A stretch of 64,000 nucleotides of DNA from Eremothecium cymbalariae DBVPG#7215 (Eukaryota; Ascomycota; Saccharomycetes; Saccharomycetales; Saccharomycetaceae): positions 682,001 to 746,000 of the forward strand of contig NC_016450.1 in the NCBI RefSeq assembly GCF_000235365.1. The letters are read 5' to 3'. The notes under the pieces are model-generated. The model did no database searches. It was not told the DNA's origin and was given only the letters and a program-made list of their open reading frames with translations. Below, one piece after another: positions 28,204 through 37,984 of this stretch (position 1 is its first letter; the number at the start of each line of letters is the position of its first letter). The translations under genes and the position numbers were made by a program.

Positions 28204-29702
28204 TTAATGATCAAATAAACCATCATCTTCAAATTCTTCCTCATCATAGTATTCTTCACTATTATCGGATGTATCTCCCTCAGATTCACTGGCCAATATA
28301 TCATTACCAAACTCATCCTCCACCTCCAGATAAATATTCTTTAGTGTTTCTCCCTTCAGGATAGTCTTGTAAGTTACAGCATAGTAACCCTCGACATAAC
28401 AGTTGGTGAGTCTGCATTTTTTGGATATCTTACCAAACTTGCCTACGATAACATTTTCTAAAGTTACATCATCCTCAACTTCAACGCCATCTAGTAGCAC
28501 AGACCCCACGATACGGCAACGATTACCTATTTTACACTGAGCGCCAAGCACTGAACGCTTGATGTTGGTCTTTTCCAAAATTGTACAGTTAGGGCCAATG
28601 ACAGAATCAGCACCGATAGCTGATGAGCTGGCAGTTGTGGATGGTGTCTGACTTGTAGAAGTTGATTTGATTTTCAAAATATACCTATTGGCTTCCATGT
28701 AGGCACTCAAATTATTAGCTCTGATAAAACTGCCAACTTCTGGTAGAATAAAGATACCGATAGTTTCTCTAGCCTTTGAATGTTGCCAAGAACGTCTAGC
28801 AAGATCACGAAAGATCTTAGATAAAGAATTATGGCAGTTTATAGGATCCTTGATAACCTTGTTTTTCTTTTAACATAGGATGGATTAATCTTATTAGTGT
28901 ACTTATGGGTAGCCTCCTCATCACTGTAACTAGAGTCTGCCTCTACCGAGCCTGAACCTACTTCGGAACTCAACAACTGTGCCAATTCATATGAGCAAAA
29001 GTAAATAAATGAGTTTAATAGCTTAACAGAGATTGTAGAGCTTGGATATCTCCACAGCATCTGGGACCTGATCTTCAAATAGTTCGTCTTATCAACATCA
29101 TCGCGAGAATAAATATCCAACAAAACTGGCTGCTTCACAGAATCCTCATTGTTTGTGTACACAGTGAAAAGCTTTGTTATCTGCTTTTTATCAATATTCT
29201 CAAACTCATTGTTATAGTACACAGCCATCGCCAAATTATCATGATCTCTGTTAAGATACTGATCCAAAAATATTTGTGGAGGATTATTTGTTATAAAATC
29301 ACAAGGCAACAACACAAAATCTCCAGTAATTCGCTCCAATAACTCCTTCTGTAAAATATCCCCTGTCGAATCATACTTAGACCCAATGAAATTGATTGCT
29401 GGGGGTTTCTTCAAATAGTGTGTGTGGAAACATGTAACAGTTTTGCTCAATAATTCAAAGTTTTGCTCCCTCAATTTCATGAAGTGCTCCAATCCATCTC
29501 GTATAACATCTAAATCTGCAATATCCACCACAATATTGATTTCCCGGAAATTCGCCTGATCACACCAATCCAGCACATACTCAACCATTGGTCGATTAGC
29601 AATAGGTAACAATGCCTTGCATAACCCCTTATTACCACTAGTATTGGTAAAAGGCGATACCTTGTATCCCTTACCACAAAACACAAATGCTTGGATATTC
29701 AT
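28204..29702 (-). CDS. GCD1: GCD1, eIF2B gamma subunit (frame broken by one base)
   Basis: Gcd1 is the gamma subunit of eIF2B, the guanine nucleotide exchange factor for translation initiation factor eIF2. The N-terminal part (~280 residues) is a nucleotidyltransferase-like domain: FVFCGKGYKVSPFT, KALLPIANRPMVEYVLDWC. The C-terminal part has the hexapeptide beta-helix (GADSVIGPNCTILEKTNIKR) and an acidic tail. The two parts lie in different frames. The frame shifts at a T5 run on the plus strand (28862-28866, AAAAA in the gene); one extra A there would join them as KRKNKVIKDPINCHNSLS, about 499 residues in all. S. cerevisiae GCD1 is essential, so an assembly error is the simplest reading. Confidence 0.93.
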
Positions 29703-30019
29703 AGTTGATATCCCAGCCGTATATAGCTTAAAAAGCCTCTTCTACACGCCCTTTCGAACGCTTTTAGTGATCTGTAGCACCACCAATTTGTGATAAACTA
29801 ATGCTTTCGAAAGGAAATTTTTCAGATCTTTTGGTACGGTTTCATGTCACGTGACTGGTGATGTTTTAACCTTTGGGGAGACGTGATTTTGTTTTTAAGA
29901 TGAGGTTTTGCCACCCACAGGATTAAACAGATTCCAATAATATAGCGATTTGTAGAGCAATAGAATTGTTCAGGTATAGGATATTTTGTGTGAATTGGGC
30001 TTAGTTGGTCTATAGAGCG
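29703..30019. promoter_or_regulatory. divergent promoter region GCD1 / RPT4
   Basis: A 317-base region between divergent start codons. It contains a 10-base palindromic E-box, GTCACGTGAC (29846-29855), of the Cbf1/CDEI type, and an exact Rpn4-type box listed separately. No gene is seen. Confidence 0.6.
29907..29915 (-). promoter_or_regulatory. exact proteasome-associated control element (Rpn4 site) for RPT4
   Basis: TTTGCCACC on the plus strand is GGTGGCAAA on the minus strand, the canonical PACE box bound by Rpn4. It lies 105 bases upstream of the RPT4 ATG, the usual distance. It is shared with the divergent GCD1 promoter. Confidence 0.75.
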
Positions 30020-31303
30020 ATGTCAGAGGAACAGGATCCATTGATGGCAGCCATAAATGGCAGTGAAGCGGCTAAGGAAGAACTGCAGAGTCAATCTGAA
30101 CAGCCAGTTCCTAAACCAGAAGTTGTTGATCCAGAACAAGAAGCACGTAAGAAAGCATTATCTCAGTTTAAAAAGAAGCTATTGGAACATAGACGTTATG
30201 ATGGTCAATTAAAGCAAAGAAGACAAGATATACGAGAATTGGAAAAGCAATATGAGAAAACGGAGCAGGATATAAAGGCTCTCCAGTCCATTGGGCAATT
30301 GGTTGGGGAAGTGATGAAGGAACTCTCGGAGGAGAAATATATTGTGAAGGCATCTAGTGGACCTAGGTACATTGTGGGGGTGAGAAACAGTGCGGATCGG
30401 TCAAAATTGAAGAAGGGTGTTCGTGTAACGTTGGATATTACCACGTTAACAATTATGAGAATCTTACCTCGTGAAACAGATCCATTGGTGTATAACATGA
30501 CCACTTTTGAACAAGGTGAAATATCTTTTGATGGTATTGGTGGTTTAACAGAGCAGATCAGAGAGTTGAGAGAAGTGATTGAGTTGCCATTAAAGAATCC
30601 CGAAATTTTTCAAAGGGTGGGTATTAATTCACCAAAGGGGGTTTTATTGTATGGCCCACCTGGTACTGGTAAGACTTTGCTTGCAAAGGCGGTAGCTGCT
30701 ACTATTGGGGCCAATTTCATCTTTTCCCCTGCATCAGGCATTGTCGATAAGTACATTGGTGAGTCTGCACGTATTATAAGAGAGATGTTTGCATACGCCA
30801 AGGAACACGAACCGTGTATCATTTTTATGGATGAAGTTGATGCCATTGGTGGGCGTAGGTTCAGCGAAGGTACTTCTGCTGACCGTGAAATTCAGCGTAC
30901 TTTGATGGAGCTATTAACGCAGATGGATGGTTTTGATAACTTGGGTCAGACCAAGGTCATTATGGCTACTAATAGACCGGATACATTAGACCCCGCGCTA
31001 TTAAGACCTGGTAGATTGGATAGAAAGATAGAAATCAGTTTACCTAATGAAGCAGGAAGATTAGAAATCTTTAAGATTCATACCGCTAAGGTTAAAAAGA
31101 CTGGGGAGTTTGATTTTGAAGCCACCGTAAAAATGAGTGACGGATTTAATGGTGCGGACATTCGTAATTGTGTGACCGAAGCTGGTTTTTTTGCAATTAG
31201 GGATGATCGTGATTACATTATTCAAGAAGATCTAATGAAAGCTGTGAGGAAGGTTGCAGAGGTCAAGAAATTAGAGGGTAAATTGGAATACCAAAAACTC
31301 TGA
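30020..31303 (+). CDS. RPT4: RPT4, 26S proteasome base ATPase
   Basis: A 427-residue AAA ATPase of the hexameric proteasome base, which unfolds substrates and feeds them to the 20S core. An N-terminal coiled coil (residues ~50-95) and an OB-fold ([19 protein letters not shown]) precede the ATPase domain, with Walker [10 protein letters not shown] (~212) and Walker [13 protein letters not shown] (~268). The arginine-finger region is [20 protein letters not shown]. The C-terminus YQKL lacks an HbYX motif, as in Rpt4. The ATG at 30020 (MSEEQDP) is used; an in-frame TTG lies at 30005. It is divergent from GCD1, as in YOR260W-YOR259C. Confidence 0.97.
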   Translation: MSEEQDPLMAAINGSEAAKEELQSQSEQPVPKPEVVDPEQEARKKALSQFKKKLLEHRRYDGQLKQRRQDIRELEKQYEKTEQDIKALQSIGQLVGEVMKELSEEKYIVKASSGPRYIVGVRNSADRSKLKKGVRVTLDITTLTIMRILPRETDPLVYNMTTFEQGEISFDGIGGLTEQIRELREVIELPLKNPEIFQRVGINSPKGVLLYGPPGTGKTLLAKAVAATIGANFIFSPASGIVDKYIGESARIIREMFAYAKEHEPCIIFMDEVDAIGGRRFSEGTSADREIQRTLMELLTQMDGFDNLGQTKVIMATNRPDTLDPALLRPGRLDRKIEISLPNEAGRLEIFKIHTAKVKKTGEFDFEATVKMSDGFNGADIRNCVTEAGFFAIRDDRDYIIQEDLMKAVRKVAEVKKLEGKLEYQKL

Positions 31304-31565
31304 TAGAGTTTAGTATGTTATGTACATTATCTAAAGAATAAGACAAAAAAATAGTACGCTACATCATGTATTTGGATATTTGTATTTAGAATTCTATTCA
31401 ACAGAAGCCCAACTGCGTTGAAATTTTGTGGATTTGATGCAACTAAATTATATTGTTGGGACTTCATAGATCAAATTACTATATATATGAATAGTCCTAT
31501 GTTCAATTACTATGTACACGGTAGGTATTTCTGTATGGATTCCGATATCAGGATATATATAAACA

Positions 31566-32441
31566 TTAAATTTTCTTCTTGAAGTGTTCAAAAACGTGGA
31601 AACCGATTTTCTCCTTATACTCATCAGTCAATGTAGGTTTAGGCTGCTGAGCCAACTTTTTCTGTTGTTCAATATATGCCTTCCTCCCAGGTAACGGCAT
31701 CTGTGGAGCCACCAACTTACTAATATCCTTTGCAGTTAAAACACCTCTTCTAAACTTAGATTTCGGATTACGAATAGTTAATAGCGCAGCTTTGGGAATA
31801 GCTGATTTCACAACACTGTCTACAACATATGTCCGTTCTCTTGCAATTTGTGCCTCTGTCGCTAATTCTCCATCAGCTGTCTCTTCTGGTTTAGGCCATG
31901 GGATTATCAGGTCTTCTTGGCCTACCACACACCTGTAAGGCATCACCTTCTTATGATTTTCATCGTAGTAGCTATCACGAAATACAATGTCTCTGACAGC
32001 AACAGTCTTCGTTTTCCCCGGTACTTCGGGATCATCAATATCAGCAACCAGTCTAATATCCTCCTGTCTAAGTGGAACTGGGATGTTGGCCATATGTGTA
32101 GCCTGCCCTGGCTGCCAGAAATCTTTGGGAATTGGCACATACGTAGTTGGTCCTTCTTCCAAGATATACCCATTTGTATTCACTTCATGTTCATTAATCC
32201 TTGAAACTTTACCCCTCCACTTCCCCCTTTTCACTACAACAACGCGATCTCCTGGTAAAAACTTCCAATCCTTTATGTCTTTAAACCTGCTTTCCTCATT
32301 TACTATCGGTAATGTTGGCTTCGCAAATGCTGGTGTCGTTTTATCTGTAAGCTTGGCATAATATCCTGGTCTAATATCTGCATCCTTCGCCATCTGTTCT
32401 AACACACGCCCACCGGCCTTTGACAAATGCTTATAAGACAT
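31566..32441 (-). CDS. MRPL40: MRPL40, mitochondrial ribosomal protein uL24m
   Basis: A 291-residue protein of the large mitochondrial ribosomal subunit, bacterial L24 family. A KOW-type segment reads KFLPGDRVVVVKRGKWRGKV (about residues 37-56). The long fungal extension has VADIDDPEVPGKTKTVAVRD, SYYDENHKKVMPYRCVVGQ, and DLIIPWPKP. The chosen start, MSYKHLSKAGGRV, lines up with the yeast start MSGSYQHLS as I recall it. The frame stays open for 65 more codons to an ATG at 32636, so a longer form is possible. It converges on RPT4; both 3' ends share a TATATA-rich spacer (31304-31565). Confidence 0.92.
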   Translation of the reverse strand: MSYKHLSKAGGRVLEQMAKDADIRPGYYAKLTDKTTPAFAKPTLPIVNEESRFKDIKDWKFLPGDRVVVVKRGKWRGKVSRINEHEVNTNGYILEEGPTTYVPIPKDFWQPGQATHMANIPVPLRQEDIRLVADIDDPEVPGKTKTVAVRDIVFRDSYYDENHKKVMPYRCVVGQEDLIIPWPKPEETADGELATEAQIARERTYVVDSVVKSAIPKAALLTIRNPKSKFRRGVLTAKDISKLVAPQMPLPGRKAYIEQQKKLAQQPKPTLTDEYKEKIGFHVFEHFKKKI

Positions 32442-32833
32442 CCCAAACGATTTAAAACTGCTACCAGGAACAGAATACCTTTGATTTGATCGATTCTTAG
32501 CACCACAAAGGACTTGATGTGACAGCTGAGTGTTAAATTTTAGTGTTAAAAAAATTTTCCTGGCATATTTAACCGGCACACCACATACATATATATCTAT
32601 CCCAAACCATATGTTACTTGAAGACTTAGAGTACATTATCCTATGTGTTATATCTAGAATAGTATATTAACAATAATTATATTTCATCGAATCCATTCCA
32701 ACACGTCTTGGCCAACAATTGCCCTCTGCTGACTTCTATGGGGTTCAGAGCACGCAATACATCTATAGGCAATAATAATTTACATAGATTACTAAACTTT
32801 CCTTGTGTTAGTTTAAGTTGAGGTAACTGCAAC
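32442..32833. promoter_or_regulatory. intergenic, MRPL40 promoter and CDC31 3' end
   Basis: A 392-base stretch between two minus-strand genes. About half of it (32442-32636) is open in the MRPL40 frame and may be translated as an N-terminal extension or be untranslated leader. In S. cerevisiae HNT3 sits between RPT4 and CDC31; no trace of it is visible here. Confidence 0.45.
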
Positions 32834-33355
32834 TCAGTTATCAGTGCAGATCGCAATGAATTCTTCTTCATTTATTTCTCCATCTCCATCCAAATCAAAT
32901 TCGTCTATCATAGCTGCGAGCTCCTGATCAGTGAGATTTTCACCCAACTCCTTCACCACACGTTTTAGGTTCTTAATGCTTATCTTCCCTGTGTGATCGT
33001 CATCAAACAGCCTAAATGCCCTTTTAATCTCATCTAATGGATCTCTCTGTAAAATCATCTCTCCAACCACTAGATAGAAATCATCGTAAGAAATTAGCCG
33101 GCGTCCTTCAGTATCATATTTATCAATGATATCCAAGATATCTCTCTTATCCATTTCAAACCCAAGAGCTCGTAAAGCGACCTTAAATTCATGGAAGTCT
33201 AGATGTCCATCGTTATTCATGTCAAATAATGAGAACGCCTCGTAGATCTCTTGTTTCTGTTCTTCTAGTAGTTCTTTCTGAAGAACACCATTGTCAATGT
33301 TGTTACTGCCTTTAGGCCCCACACGGGGGATTGTCCTTCTGTGAATGTTGCTCAT
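32834..33355 (-). CDS. CDC31: CDC31, centrin
   Basis: A 173-residue centrin, the EF-hand protein of the spindle pole body half-bridge needed for its duplication; it also works with the TREX-2 mRNA export complex. Four EF-hands are visible: [12 protein letters not shown], a degenerate [24 protein letters not shown] and [12 protein letters not shown]. The end [10 protein letters not shown] is typical for yeast centrin. The N-terminal ~25 residues are basic and variable. Length is close to the 161 residues of S. cerevisiae Cdc31. It is divergent from NIP100 across 219 bases. Confidence 0.96.
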   Translation of the reverse strand: MSNIHRRTIPRVGPKGSNNIDNGVLQKELLEEQKQEIYEAFSLFDMNNDGHLDFHEFKVALRALGFEMDKRDILDIIDKYDTEGRRLISYDDFYLVVGEMILQRDPLDEIKRAFRLFDDDHTGKISIKNLKRVVKELGENLTDQELAAMIDEFDLDGDGEINEEEFIAICTDN

Positions 33356-33574
33356 GACACTGGCCCTCAGCGTTACTTGATTTGTACAGCTACACTGGCA
33401 AGTGGCTATTCTATTTGTTCCAGGTTTTGTTTCTGATATTACAGTTGATTGCTAGATAAACCTTCATTTTTGTTAACGCGAATGAAATTCGTTTTTCCTT
33501 TCCACATTTTTGTTTTAATCTCATGCCGCCGCCCAATAGAGCTAATATAGGTGATAATCTTTGTGGTCTGGTAG

Positions 33575-36438
33575 ATGGTGAAGTTAGGAGATCGAGTCAA
33601 GATTAAAGGCCTCTATGGTGTTGTTAGATTTGTTGGGGAGACTAAGTTTTCAGCAGGGCAATGGGTAGGGATTGAATTAGATGATGCTGTAGGTAAAAAT
33701 GATGGTTCTGTCCAAGGTGTTTCTTATTTTACTATGAGTAAGAAGAATGGGTTGTACGGGTTATTCACCAGGTTGGAGACTGTAAGTGTTATATCTGATC
33801 AGTGGGGATTGACCAGATCTAAACTTCCGAGTATCAAAGCTACAGCTCCTAACTCTAGTAGTAGTAGTGGTGGGACTTCATCGATAACCGTAGCAAGTCG
33901 GCAGAGTGACTCACAGGTTGGCTATCAAATGAACTTACAACACTCACCTATGGTGGCTAAGATTTCAAGACCGACTCGGCGGCATTCCACTAAATCGGCC
34001 AAGGGATCAGTTGTTCCTGCTTCTACACAATCTCTAATTCCCCGATCGTCGGGATCAGTATTATCTTCTTTAACCGAAGATGGCAAGATTGGGGGTTCAT
34101 CAAGATCTCAACAAGCCCCTCCTAGTTTGGCTACTTTTGAGAGGCGTTCAGCTCAAACTGAGTCAACGGAGGAACAGCGACTTCGAAAGGTTATAGAGAA
34201 GTTGCAAGAAAAGCTTGTTACTCTGCGTTCTGAATGTAAAATACTACAGGATAAACTTGCTGAGGGTAATCACCCAGAAAAGGTTGAGACCTTGATAAAA
34301 GATTTAGAGCTGTTAACGATTTCCAAAGAATCATTAGAAGAAGAAAAGGATGAACTAAAGAACAGATTGGAATCACTTGAAGAAGGATATGCCAATGTGG
34401 CGGCAGAGCTGGTTCAATATAAAGATGAGGTAGATCTTAGGCGAAAAATTGACTTAGAAGAACTTTCTAAAGAGGATTTGAGTCCAAATATTGTGTGGAA
34501 ACAAAATGAGTTGATGAAAGATGCTTTGATGAAAATTCAGGAATCGTTAGATGCCAGTAGCCAACTTGTCGTTGAACTTCAGCAAGAAAAAAAAGAACTT
34601 CTCCAAACTAATACGGAGATGTCAAATGAGATAAAAGAACTTACTCTTCAGTTAGAGCAGGCTCGTAGTACCATTAATGATCTTGCTGCCCAAGTTGATG
34701 CGGAAGGGAAAGTTTCCGCTATTGTTGAGTCTTTGACTACTGAAAACCTTGCATTGACAGAGGAAATTGAAGAGTTGAAAAGGGAACTATCAGAAATTTC
34801 TCGAAAGGATGAATTCAATGGTGAATTAGAGCAATTATACAAGGATTTAGAAAAGGAATTATCGCAGCAAATTCACAGTTTACAGCTGAAGATATCCGAT
34901 GACGAAATCGTTATGAACAAACTAAATGAACGAAATCAAGAACTTGTTCGCTTATTGGATGTCACACAAGCTAAAGACGAACCAGGTTGTATCGTTGACG
35001 AATTGAAAAATACTATACTTGATTTAGAAAGTGATAAGCTTAGATTAAAACTAACAACCGAGTTTTTGAATCAGAAGATTAGTGCCCATAAGCCAAACCC
35101 GTTGGAAGAATACCATCTGCAATTGGGTTATATGGCTACTATTGTTGCAAATAATACTTCCTATGATCTAAATATTTCTGTTGCTGAACAAATTAATTTA
35201 TTTTATTTATCAATTATTTGCAAAATTCTATACAGACTATTTGATTTGAAACTGGTGGATGAAGAAACAGTCCATATTGTTATTGATGCAATTCCTTTGG
35301 AAGAGTGGATTAATAGATGTTTGAATGATCAAACTTTAAAAATAGAACCATTTGAACACTGGATCAAAATCCTGGAATGCCACCCTTTATTGGCTATGTC
35401 TGCCAATATATTTTATGAAGTCATATTAAGAGTTTGTGTTGATATAATTCCAAATTTACTGGCCAACCTCAGAAACACTCTATCAGCCCAAGATATGCAG
35501 ACTTTATATTCATGTTTCCAAGCCCTTGAAAAAAAAAGTTTGAGCGTTTTAGAGGATGCCAGTCTATCCAGTAATCTTGCTTCATTCAAGCTATTAAATG
35601 CCAATTCATTGTTGTCTAATATTTTTATTATAGTGAATAAAACATTGAGTAACGGTGCTCCTTTAAATGCCATTCCAAAGCTCCAAAATGTGCTTAAAAC
35701 ACTCGATGAATCCGAAATAGAAACAATAGATTTAGTTTCCCCTGTTGTTACTGAACAAACTGCGACCTTGACGCCTATCGATGATGAAGCTTCAATAGAT
35801 TTAAAAAAAAAATCCAAAGTTATGAAGAATCGTTGCGAGAGAAGAATTTAGTCATAGAGGAGTTGATATTGAAGGTAAAGGTGCTTGATATTAAAAACGA
35901 GAAAACTAAAGAGCATGAAGATACTATTGTTAACTTGAGGAAGGAAGTTGAGGAACATTCAAAGAAAAACGCTAAAATATCAAAGGAACTGTTGGAAATT
36001 CAGAAAGCCAACGCACTACTTGAGGAAAAGATTCAACATGAAAGAGTTAACAGGTATACGCTTATATCTAGTAAACGTTATTCGGATTTATTGGATGAGA
36101 AATTGAAGATGGAAAAACTTGATTTAATTGCAGAAATTAGTGATTTGAAAAGAGCTATAAAAACATATGAGCACGGACCAAGCGATGAAAACTTTGATTG
36201 GCTGATAATTGCTGATAGTCATGACCACTTATTAACACACTCTTCAGCAAAACAGAAAGTCAATTCTCTTTTCAATGTATTAAAAGAAACCGTTCATAGC
36301 AGTGATTTGTTGCCTGTTCGAGCCACATCAGCTTTAAGACAGTGGAAACCAAAGGCTGCAGTCTCCAATTACTACGTATCTGCTTTAAATGAAAAGGAGA
36401 GTTTGATTAAAAATATGATTCATAATTTATCAATTTAG
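33575..36438 (+). CDS. NIP100: NIP100, dynactin p150Glued-like subunit (frame broken at an A10 run)
   Basis: Nip100 is the large dynactin subunit, acting with dynein in spindle positioning. A CAP-Gly domain fills residues ~1-70: [34 protein letters not shown] Ser-rich linker and long coiled coils follow from about residue 200 to the end. The first frame stops at 35851; the rest continues in the -1 frame to 36438 ([19 protein letters not shown]). The switch is at ten A's (35803-35812), where one more A would give a single protein of about 954 residues. Assembly error, a natural mutation, or slippage on A AAA AAA are all possible. Its stop codon overlaps that of SPT14. Confidence 0.9.
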
Positions 36439-37883
36439 TTTTGTGCATAGCTAACACTTAATCGTTTCTTTCTGGGCCACTTCGGAGCCAAATCAATGGC
36501 GTCTCTAGGATACCACCATTCTATGATATACCATAAAATATATTCGGTGATACAACAGATAACATATAAGATTCTAGCCCATTCATTGCCTCTGTCATAA
36601 AACTTCTTTAACATTACGATCCAATTTTTGTTGTTAGGATTCTCTAAGATCTTGCTGTACACGTATTCAGTTCGTTTAGCGACATTCATCCAGTCATACA
36701 TTTGGGAGACTTCATCGTGAAAAGAGGATGTATTTACTACATTGTTTCTGAGAAGTTCAATAGCTTTATTTGTAGCTATTACCAAACTAGAAACCGATGT
36801 TTCTGAGGCATACACCGTCATATGCTCTGGAAGAACTTCTGGGATGCCTCCGACTTTGGTAGTCACAATGAGCAGACCACATGACGCTGCCTCCACCAAT
36901 ACGGTTCCAAATGCTTCAGTCAAACTCGCGTGAAGATATATATCTCCAAGACACATCACATTTCGCACGTTCTCATGATTAATAGCGCCTAAAAGGTCCA
37001 CACGGTCCTGAAGTCTATAGGTTTCAATCATTTGTTGGAATTGCACAAAATTAGGTCCATCTCCTGCAATCATAAAATCTACGTTTTTATGCATAGAACA
37101 CACTTTTGGAACTAAGTGGGCTAGTAGCTCCGCCCCCTTGTTGGGAAATAGCCTTGAGATGACCACTATTGTGATTCTTTCCTTAGGGCGTGTGTTATCC
37201 CTACCTTCCAAAGGTCTGAAGTCCTTATCAACAACTGCATTGGGTATAACCGATACCTTATCTGGATGAATATCAGCTCTAAGTACCATATTCTCCTTGC
37301 ATATATGAGACACACATATAACCTGGTCCACACATGTTAACGAGAATTTTAGCAGTTTATTCACCAAAATCGCACCAATGGTATGGAAACCGTATAATGA
37401 GTGATCTGTAAATACTGTATATATTCCCAACGTATTGGCATGCAAAATACTCTCGTGAGCTAAAGTGGAAACACTCACATGCGAATGAACTATGTTAATC
37501 TGTTCTCTAATTAGTATATTTCTTATAATTGGAAAACTAGCAAACACAGTAGGAAATGTAGTTTCTCTGTACAACACAAGATAAGGAATATAATAAACTT
37601 TCAATCCATTAGTTAAATACCTTATACCGGTCCTATCACCATATGCGTGTGTGATAATAATCACTGAATGCCCCAATTGAATCAGCTTCTGTGAGAGATG
37701 GTATATGTGGAATTCCACTCCACCCAACTGCGGATAGAAGAAGTCACACACCATCCTAAAAAGCGAATATTAGTAACCAGTATTAATTTAAATAAAACAT
37801 AATAAAGAAAAGGCCACATACGCTATATTATTCCTTATCATTTTATTGTTGTCTGCTAGGTTGGCTTTGTCTTCTAACGACAT
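36435..37883 (-). CDS. SPT14: SPT14 (GPI3), catalytic subunit of the GPI N-acetylglucosaminyltransferase
   Basis: Spt14/PIG-A transfers GlcNAc from UDP-GlcNAc to phosphatidylinositol on the cytosolic ER face, the first step of GPI anchor synthesis. The gene has two exons: 37883-37822 and 37755-36435, giving 460 residues. Exon 1 encodes [20 protein letters not shown] and joins through a split Ala codon to [20 protein letters not shown], so the conserved [15 protein letters not shown] runs across the junction. The GT4 fold shows [14 protein letters not shown] and the EX7E motif [10 protein letters not shown] hydrophobic C-terminal segment ([20 protein letters not shown]) is the membrane anchor, followed by [12 protein letters not shown]. 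Without splicing the protein would lack its N-terminal strand. Confidence 0.95.
37756..37821 (-). other. 66-nt spliceosomal intron in SPT14
   Basis: On the gene strand the intron starts GTATGT (complement of 37821-37816), has a branch sequence TTACTAAT close to the 3' end, and ends in TTTTTAG at 37756. Removing it restores the reading frame and the conserved N-terminus of PIG-A proteins. S. cerevisiae SPT14 also has an intron near its start. It is the only intron I can support in this window. Confidence 0.93.
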
Positions 37884-37984
37884 TTAGTGTTCTAGTTTTC
37901 AAACGCTTGAAAAAGGAAACTTAGCTTTGACAAACCACTGTCAACTAAAACGAGGACGAAGGTCGTCAATATATTTTAACTAGT

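Noticed and set aside
28840..28870. Intron as the cause of the GCD1 frame change
   Set aside because: No GTATGT-like donor or TACTAAC-like branch is present on the gene strand, and the two frames meet without any extra sequence.
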